In this document: one piece after another, positions 5,087 through 9,742 of the stretch
How positions within the stretch are numbered: position 1 is the first letter of the stretch
Layout: each line of letters starts with the position of its first letter
Notes under the pieces: model-generated
Told to the model about the DNA's origin: nothing
Seen by the model: the letters and a program-made list of their open reading frames with translations, nothing else
The model's database searches: none
From: JBAXPW01 sp037132015
Lineage (GTDB): Bacteria; Patescibacteriota; Microgenomatia; UBA1406; GWC2-37-13
NCBI GenBank assembly: GCA_037132015.1
Contig: JBAXPW010000057.1
Span: 1-9,742 of the forward strand
DNA: 9,742 nucleotides
Direction of reading: 5' to 3'
Made by a program: the position numbers and the translations under genes

Positions 5087-5620
5087 ATGTTTGTCAAGCG
5101 CTATATACCTATCCTCTTTCTTTCATTTCTAGCCAGTGTGGCTATATTTCTCGTTGGCATCAACTATGGTTCACAAGTTGAAAAGGCAAATAAAATATTT
5201 AAAGTTATTCTTAATAGCACACCTCAACCAACTCGTGTTATACCAACGAGAGGCCCTATCACTTATTCTCATGGACTTATAAAAGAATGTAACATCTCTT
5301 TTTTATATCCTGACGAAATGAGCGTCAAAATAACCTCATCTTCTGCCGAACTTACTCAAGAAACTAAACCTATTATGAAACTATGGTGCTGGAATTCGGG
5401 TTCATCTGATCCCAACAAACTCCAACTCCCTGCTGGACAAGAAAAGGAGATTATTTTTCAGAACAATAAAATAAATGGTATGCAAATTGAAGATAAAATA
5501 TCATCGCAAAGCTCTAATTTATATTTTAGTACCAGTTATTTAAACAATACAAAACGTATGAAAGTTATTGTTTCAACAGATTTTTTTCCCTTATTGGAAA
5601 CCAGTTTTAAGGTAGAATAA
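5087..5620 (+). CDS. Hypothetical single-pass membrane-anchored protein
   Basis: I recognise no family. The 177-residue product starts MFVKRY, then a hydrophobic helix (about residues 7-28), so it is probably an uncleaved signal anchor with the remainder outside the membrane. A Thr/Pro linker (about 44-58) leads to a predicted beta-rich domain with two cysteines, C68 and C101, which could form a disulfide on the outside. It is followed after 5 bp by fmt on the same strand and is presumably co-transcribed with it, although no functional link to tRNA formylation is evident. There is no ribosome-binding site at a normal distance. Small proteins of this design are common in Patescibacteria; function unknown. 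Confidence 0.8.
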   Translation: MFVKRYIPILFLSFLASVAIFLVGINYGSQVEKANKIFKVILNSTPQPTRVIPTRGPITYSHGLIKECNISFLYPDEMSVKITSSSAELTQETKPIMKLWCWNSGSSDPNKLQLPAGQEKEIIFQNNKINGMQIEDKISSQSSNLYFSTSYLNNTKRMKVIVSTDFFPLLETSFKVE

Positions 5621-5625
5621 CACAT

Positions 5626-6597
5626 ATGAATATAGCTTTTTTTGGTGCTCCATCATTTGCATCTGAGGTGTTGCAAAAAATAGTACAAGATATGTCTAAA
5701 GAGCTTTCTATCGCTCTTATTATTACACAACCAGATGCTCCTGTAGGAAAAAAAAAGAAACTAACCCCTACTCCTGTCAAGGTGCTTGCAAATTCATTAA
5801 ATATCGAAGTATTTGATACCGAACTTACAAAAAATACACATGCCCTTCTTATTCAGAAACTTCAAGAAAAAAAGATTGAACTCGCCCTACTATTTGCATT
5901 TGGCAAAATAATTCCTCAATCAATATTAGACACTCCAAAATATGGATTCTGGAACATTCACCCTTCTCTTCTTCCGCTATATCGTGGACCCGCTCCAATA
6001 ACATTTCCTCTCGTACTTGGTGATTTTCAAACAGGGGTTACATTGATGCAAATGGATGCGGGGATGGATCATGGTCCTATCATTGAGCAGGCGTCCTATG
6101 AAATAGGTTCAAATGAACAACATGAAGATCTCGAAAATAAATTATCTCTCATTGGATTTGAACTGTTTTCTTCAGCTTACAAAGAGTTGCAAAATTCTGG
6201 TTCAACTATTTCACAACCTCAATTTCACGATGTTTCAACTTACACACGTATATGTACAAAACAAGACGGATATATCCCTATTGAAATTATCACAAAAGCT
6301 CTCAACGGAGAAGATGATGAATTATATCAACCTGAGATCGTTCAAGACTTTATAAAAAAAAATCAATCTATTTCCCCTCCCCAACTCTTATTACAAGATA
6401 AAATATTCAATCTTTACAGAGGTCTTCATGGATGGCCCGGAATTTGGACTAAAATTATAGTAAATGGCGAAAAGAAACGATTGAAAATATTATTGATGGC
6501 AAAAGATAATAACACATTATCGTTAAAGAAAGTACAACTCGAAGGAAAAAACCCTGTAGACTTTGACACCTTCAATACTGCGTATAAAATTTGGTAG
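5626..6597 (+). CDS. fmt: Methionyl-tRNA formyltransferase
   Basis: Transfers the formyl group of 10-formyl-tetrahydrofolate to initiator Met-tRNA in the cytoplasm. The 323 residues match the usual length (about 310-320). N-terminal Rossmann-like start NIAFFGAPSFAS (2-13), catalytic Asn110 and His112 in WNIHPSLLPLYRGPAPI (109-125), catalytic Asp148 in MDAGMDHGPI, and the tRNA-binding C-terminal domain after about 205, including RGLHGWPGIW (265-274). All catalytic residues are intact. The ATG at 5626 lies 5 bp after the upstream gene; an AAGG at 5611-5614 is a weak, somewhat distant ribosome-binding site. It uses the same folate pool as thyA and dfrA further right; no def (peptide deformylase) gene is in the window. 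Confidence 0.97.
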   Translation: MNIAFFGAPSFASEVLQKIVQDMSKELSIALIITQPDAPVGKKKKLTPTPVKVLANSLNIEVFDTELTKNTHALLIQKLQEKKIELALLFAFGKIIPQSILDTPKYGFWNIHPSLLPLYRGPAPITFPLVLGDFQTGVTLMQMDAGMDHGPIIEQASYEIGSNEQHEDLENKLSLIGFELFSSAYKELQNSGSTISQPQFHDVSTYTRICTKQDGYIPIEIITKALNGEDDELYQPEIVQDFIKKNQSISPPQLLLQDKIFNLYRGLHGWPGIWTKIIVNGEKKRLKILLMAKDNNTLSLKKVQLEGKNPVDFDTFNTAYKIW

Positions 6598-6602
6598 TGC
6601 TA

Positions 6603-6634
6603 TAAAAAAAACCCGCCCGTTTGACGGGGCGGTT
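6603..6634. terminator. Intrinsic terminator between fmt and the 6661 gene
   Basis: CCGCCCGT (6613-6620), loop TTG, ACGGGGCGG (6624-6632) with one bulged G. On the minus strand the hairpin is followed by eight T, making it a strong terminator for the gene ending at 6661. On the plus strand only two T follow, so it may stop fmt transcripts less efficiently. It begins only a few bases after the fmt stop codon. Confidence 0.88.
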
Positions 6635-6660
6635 AATGTATAAATTATGTTTCTAATAAC

Positions 6661-7134
6661 TCATTTATAATGACTTTTGACCTGATACAAGATATACATA
6701 CCAACTACAAATCCAAAAATTCCTCCAATGATATTCATTGTAACAATGAACGAAAGAGTGCTTATTAAACCCGCATACCAAACATATTTCCATCCTTGTT
6801 TTGTTTTGTTGAACAATCCCGGAATCGCCAAACCATCACATACAATAACAACCACAGAAAATCCTAATGCCACTAATGATAAAATAGTTGTAGAAGGAGC
6901 CACAGCTCCAGCTAGTGCAACTAAAGGGGCAAATACTGCTGTTACTCCTAGCGCGGTAACTATTCCAAGAGCACCAATTACCACACCTATCACGTTTAAA
7001 TATGGAACAATTAACACAATAATCTCACGGACATTTTCAGGTAACTGAAACGGAGCTTTTTTGAGAAAATATTCCTCTAATGTTTGATCTAATTGATCAA
7101 GTTGTTTTATGAAATCACCTTTTGAATTTGCCAT
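6661..7134 (-). CDS. Small multi-pass membrane protein of unknown function
   Basis: The 157-residue product has a charged, probably helical cytoplasmic start (residues 1-36, MANSKGDFIKQLDQLDQTLEE region) and then about four hydrophobic helices: roughly 37-60, 64-105 (one long hairpin or two helices), 116-134 and 136-151. Residues 105-115 form a short polar loop NKTKQGWK. It resembles small multi-helix membrane proteins often predicted in Patescibacteria; I cannot name a function. Transcription starts about 2 bases before the ATG from a near-consensus promoter, so the start codon is well supported and the mRNA is essentially leaderless. It ends at the strong terminator at 6603-6634 and is divergent from thyA. 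Confidence 0.82.
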   Translation of the reverse strand: MANSKGDFIKQLDQLDQTLEEYFLKKAPFQLPENVREIIVLIVPYLNVIGVVIGALGIVTALGVTAVFAPLVALAGAVAPSTTILSLVALGFSVVVIVCDGLAIPGLFNKTKQGWKYVWYAGLISTLSFIVTMNIIGGIFGFVVGMYILYQVKSHYK

Positions 7135-7142
7135 ATGAGTTT

Positions 7143-7171
7143 ATCATACGTTGAATAAGCTATTTTGTCAA
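7143..7171 (-). promoter_or_regulatory. Promoter of the 6661-7134 gene, giving a near-leaderless mRNA
   Basis: Minus strand: perfect -35 TTGACA (7171-7166), exactly 17 bp, -10 TATGAT (7148-7143, 5 of 6). The expected RNA start is about 7136, two bases before the ATG at 7134. There is no room for a Shine-Dalgarno site. It is one of the best promoter matches in the window. Confidence 0.72.
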
Positions 7172-7235
7172 ATAAAGCTTACAAGTTGATTGTAGACTAT
7201 TTTTCTTTTGATTTCTTTTGCCCTATTTTGAGATA

Positions 7236-7264
7236 TTGAAGAGTTATGAACGAAGACATACAAT
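7236..7264 (+). promoter_or_regulatory. thyA-dfrA promoter
   Basis: -35 TTGAAG (7236-7241, 4 of 6), 17 bp spacer, -10 TACAAT (7259-7264, 5 of 6). RNA would start at about 7271, a leader of some 22 bases before the ATG at 7293. The leader has no clear Shine-Dalgarno sequence. Being back to back with the promoter at 7143-7171, it leaves about 65 bp between the two -35 boxes for shared regulation. Confidence 0.5.
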
Positions 7265-7292
7265 AAGGGCATTAATAAGAAACTCATCTTCT

Positions 7293-8114
7293 ATGAAACA
7301 GTATCATGATGCTTTGCAATATATTCTCGAAAATGGACATGAGCGTATCGATCGAACTGGTATAGGAACCCGGGCAGTTTTTGGTATGCAGATGCGATAT
7401 AAAATGTCAGAAGGGTTTCCCGCAGTTACTACAAAAAAACTTGCTTTCAAAGCTGTTAAAGCTGAACTTCTTTGGTTTATCTCGGGGAGTTCTGATAATA
7501 AAATATTAAATGAAATGGGATGTCATATCTGGGATGCAAATGCAAACGCCGAATACTGGAAACCAAAAGCACAATTTGAAGGCGATCTTGGAAGAGTATA
7601 TGGCGTACAATGGCGATCATGGCAATCACCAAAAGGAGAATTTGTTGATCAACTATCAGAAGTTATTGAGCGTATTAAAAAAAATCCATATGATCGTCGA
7701 CTGATTGTATCTGCATGGAACCCCGGTGAACTTCATCTCATGGCGCTTCCACCCTGTCATATGTTCTTTCAATTTTTTATTGCAGATAATAAACTCTCCG
7801 TACAAATGTATCAACGAAGTTGTGATATGTTCTTAGGTGTTCCATTTAATATCGCGTCCTATTCCCTCTTTCTTCACATGGTTGCACAAGCAACAGGTCT
7901 TGAAGCATATGAATTTATTCATGTCCTTGGAGATGCTCACATATACAACAATCACATTGATCAAGTAAAAGAACAGTTAACAAAAAAAGAATATCCCTTA
8001 CCAAAGCTGTGGCTCAATCCTGAAATTAAATCAATTTATGATTTTACGATGGATGATATTAAACTGGTAGACTATCAATCCCATTCATCAATAAAGGCTA
8101 AAATGGCGGTATAA
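7293..8114 (+). CDS. thyA: Thymidylate synthase (ThyA type)
   Basis: Methylates dUMP to dTMP using 5,10-methylene-tetrahydrofolate, which becomes dihydrofolate. The 273 residues are close to the E. coli length (264). Visible motifs: DRTGIGTRAVFG (20-31, phosphate-binding arginine at 21), RRLIVSAWNP (135-144), catalytic Cys155 in ALPPCHMFFQF, QRSCDMFLGVPFNIASYS (174-191, dUMP-binding Arg, Asp and Asn) and HVLGDAHIYNNH (210-221). All active-site residues are present, so it should be functional. The frame stays open 25 codons further upstream with only a TTG near 7218; I start at the ATG at 7293 because MKQYHDALQYIL is the normal N-terminus and the promoter overlaps the extension. dfrA follows after 4 bp, the classic pairing that recycles the dihydrofolate made here. 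Confidence 0.97.
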   Translation: MKQYHDALQYILENGHERIDRTGIGTRAVFGMQMRYKMSEGFPAVTTKKLAFKAVKAELLWFISGSSDNKILNEMGCHIWDANANAEYWKPKAQFEGDLGRVYGVQWRSWQSPKGEFVDQLSEVIERIKKNPYDRRLIVSAWNPGELHLMALPPCHMFFQFFIADNKLSVQMYQRSCDMFLGVPFNIASYSLFLHMVAQATGLEAYEFIHVLGDAHIYNNHIDQVKEQLTKKEYPLPKLWLNPEIKSIYDFTMDDIKLVDYQSHSSIKAKMAV

Positions 8115-8118
8115 AAAT

Positions 8119-8625
8119 ATGATTGCATTAATAGCGTGTATTTCTAAAAATAGAGGTTTAGGCTACAAAAATAAACTATTGTGGAAGATCTCTGAGGATC
8201 TAAAATTTTTTAGAGACACCACACTTCACCACCCTATCATCATGGGAAGAAAAACATATGAATCAATTGGAAAACCCTTACCAAACAGAACTAATATTGT
8301 AGTGTCTCGAAATAAAGCATTAGTAATTCAAGGTTGTATTGTTGTCGATTCTTTGGAAAAAGCTATTGTTGAGGCACAAAAAATAAACAAAACAATCTTT
8401 ATCATCGGGGGGTCAGAAATATATAAACAAGGAATTGTACTTGCAGATACTCTCTACTTAACATGTATCAACGCTGACGCACCACAAGCAGATTCATTTT
8501 TCCCTGAATTTGCAGATGCTTTTTCTCATAAAGAGGTATTAATGAGAGGCAATCACGAACATATTACGTTTGAAATCAAAAAATATACTAGGGGCTCATT
8601 GGTAAACAACATAAACTCCATTTAA
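8119..8625 (+). CDS. dfrA: Dihydrofolate reductase
   Basis: NADPH-dependent reduction of dihydrofolate to tetrahydrofolate, closing the cycle opened by thyA directly upstream (4 bp gap, same transcript; translational coupling is likely because no ribosome-binding site is obvious). The 168 residues are typical. Visible: IACISKNRGLGYKNKLLW with Trp22 (the M20-loop region), catalytic acid Asp27 in SEDLKFF, IMGRKTYESIG (41-51), PLPNRTNIVVS with the folate-binding arginine at 57, and NADPH-binding FIIGGSEIY (94-102). No change at the main active-site positions is evident. The symbol folA is also used for the chromosomal gene. It converges with the metA-like gene, with only 48 bp between stop codons and no clear hairpin there. 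Confidence 0.96.
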   Translation: MIALIACISKNRGLGYKNKLLWKISEDLKFFRDTTLHHPIIMGRKTYESIGKPLPNRTNIVVSRNKALVIQGCIVVDSLEKAIVEAQKINKTIFIIGGSEIYKQGIVLADTLYLTCINADAPQADSFFPEFADAFSHKEVLMRGNHEHITFEIKKYTRGSLVNNINSI

Positions 8626-8673
8626 CCAATAAATCAAGTTATTTGTGAATACAACTAAAGTAATAAAAAATCT

Positions 8674-9624
8674 TCAACGTAACTGTTTTTGCACATGACA
8701 TTCATTAATAAAATTTTCATACAATATTCTTCCAGCTGAACGCCATGTATATTCTGGTATATGCCACGAACCATCAGATTGCTTTGTGTAATAATTATAG
8801 ACGGGATAAAGAATGGGAGGATTCTGCTTTCTATCCCTTTGAACTTCATTGGCAATATATTCAGGCAAGTATTCTATATGGCCAAAATTGTAGAGAGATC
8901 TTCGATGCTTATCCGTAAAAATACAACATCCAATCTTTTCTCCATTTAGTGCTTCTGGTTGCTCTGAACTTGCATATAAAGCAACTATCTCTCCTTTTTG
9001 AATTAGTAAATTAATATCTTCTTCGTAGATGTAAATATTTCTACTATGACATAATGATATTTCATCATCCATATCATTTATTAATATATTGTCTTGAATT
9101 TTTGACACCTTCACAATTCCCGCAATCTTTTGAGGATATATGCAAGTTTGTACTCCATATCTTGTATACATTGATGCAGATACAGACCAACAATGATACA
9201 TTGTGAGTGGAATTTGTTCCGCAACGTTAAGATAAATTGATCTTAACTCTTCCCAATAATCTATCTCCTCAAATTTCATTTTCTCAATTCGTTCAGAGGC
9301 TCCTGAGATAATAAGACCATCTACTGGATTTGATTTTTGAACTTCAAAATATCCAGAATAATATGTATCGACGTGCTCGAGATTGACGTTCCGTCCTGAT
9401 CGTTTATGTGTTGTCATATGAATCCAAACCATCTCCACAGGTAAAGGTGAGTGGCAAAACATACGTGCATTTCTCAATTCTGCCAAAAGCATATTGGGTT
9501 CAAGGTTAATAAATCCGATTCGTAACGGATTTAATTTTTTTTCGTGAGCTTCTTGTCTGGTTAATATCATTCCTTCATCTGATAATTGCGTTCGTAGTGG
9601 GTGATCTTTTGCAAGAATTAACAT
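8674..9624 (-). CDS. Divergent homoserine O-acyltransferase (MetA/HTS family)
   Basis: The MetA family activates homoserine with succinyl- or acetyl-CoA at the entry to methionine synthesis. The 316 residues match family length (about 300-310). Similarity is clear along the whole chain: LRIGFINLEP (34-43), SPLPVEMVW (59-67), DGLIISGA (102-109), FEEIDYWEEL (118-127), nucleophile Cys145 in MYHCWSVSASMY, CHSR (192-195), GHIEY with catalytic His249 and Glu251, and the C-terminal YNYY...WRSAGRILYENF (276-304). Two features are odd: the conserved lysine just after NLMP, which lies in the active site, aligns with Met45, and there are two extra residues after SGAS near 110-114, the loop whose Gly/Glu decides succinyl versus acetyl donor. 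Substrate is therefore uncertain. No other methionine-pathway gene is nearby. The start at the ATG 9624 lacks a ribosome-binding site; an AT-rich TAATAT lies five bases upstream. Family firm, exact reaction not. Confidence 0.85.
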   Translation of the reverse strand: MLILAKDHPLRTQLSDEGMILTRQEAHEKKLNPLRIGFINLEPNMLLAELRNARMFCHSPLPVEMVWIHMTTHKRSGRNVNLEHVDTYYSGYFEVQKSNPVDGLIISGASERIEKMKFEEIDYWEELRSIYLNVAEQIPLTMYHCWSVSASMYTRYGVQTCIYPQKIAGIVKVSKIQDNILINDMDDEISLCHSRNIYIYEEDINLLIQKGEIVALYASSEQPEALNGEKIGCCIFTDKHRRSLYNFGHIEYLPEYIANEVQRDRKQNPPILYPVYNYYTKQSDGSWHIPEYTWRSAGRILYENFINECHVQKQLR

Positions 9625-9742
9625 AACTTATATTAAATGTAATATTTATAATAATTTTTATATGAAACTACGTATTTTCAATCCTATAACAACAATAATT
9701 GAATGGTACATATTATTTTAACTATATTAGGTTATTTTATTA

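Noticed and set aside
7180..7194. TACAA-GTTGA-TTGTA inverted repeat between the two divergent promoters upstream of thyA
   Set aside because: Arms of only 5 bp; expected often by chance in AT-rich DNA, although its location is suitable for an operator.
7218..7292. TTG start extending thyA by 25 residues
   Set aside because: The extension overlaps the -35/-10 pair and has no similarity to thymidylate synthases, which begin at MKQYHDALQYIL.
9662..9721. 19-codon plus-strand frame beginning MKLRIF, divergent from the metA-like gene
   Set aside because: No ribosome-binding site or promoter signal, very AT-rich, short; indistinguishable from chance.
1..9742. Alternative genetic code (UGA as glycine, as in Gracilibacteria)
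   Set aside because: trxB and the metA-like gene end properly at TGA, and conserved glycines in all genes are encoded by GGN.

Overview
The window looks like a stretch of chromosome from an AT-rich bacterium, probably a member of the Candidate Phyla Radiation (Patescibacteria). This placement is an inference from the compact layout, short and frequently switching transcription units, several small orphan membrane or hypothetical proteins, weak or absent Shine-Dalgarno sites and apparent leaderless promoters. Translation uses the standard bacterial code: TGA occurs as a stop (trxB, the metA-like gene), so the UGA-Gly code of Gracilibacteria is not in use. No phage, transposon, CRISPR array, rRNA or tRNA was seen.

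Left part (1-2326): three minus-strand genes. These are the N-terminal part of a glutamate dehydrogenase running off the left edge, thioredoxin reductase (trxB), and a 75-residue CsoR/FrmR-family repressor that lacks every canonical metal or thiol ligand. Between gdh and trxB lies a long imperfect palindrome. The csoR-like promoter carries a pseudopalindromic operator exactly between its -35 and -10 boxes. The divergent region between csoR and the next gene holds two DnaA-box-like 9-mers and a TAGA tetranucleotide tract that abuts a start codon.

Middle (2327-5086): an orphan 235-residue protein on the plus strand and the Rho termination factor on the minus strand converge on a shared bidirectional terminator. 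Rho carries a long N-terminal disordered extension with a Ser/Arg/Pro repeat. About 310 bp upstream of the rho promoter hold no gene but do contain an 8-bp-arm inverted repeat and a GC-richer segment that could be a small RNA.

Right part (5087-9742): a small single-pass membrane protein is followed 5 bp later by fmt (Met-tRNA formyltransferase). A four-helix membrane protein on the minus strand converges with fmt on a second terminator. Then come thyA and dfrA as a two-gene operon and, convergent with it, a divergent homoserine O-acyltransferase (MetA) homologue.

Functionally, fmt, thyA and dfrA all draw on the tetrahydrofolate one-carbon pool: thyA oxidises methylene-THF to DHF, DHFR regenerates THF, and Fmt consumes formyl-THF. 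TrxB supplies thiol reducing power. The clearest cross-cutting signal is that three genes (trxB, the csoR-like gene and the four-helix membrane protein) each have a -35/17 bp/-10 promoter placed so that transcription should begin at, or within about two bases of, the start codon.
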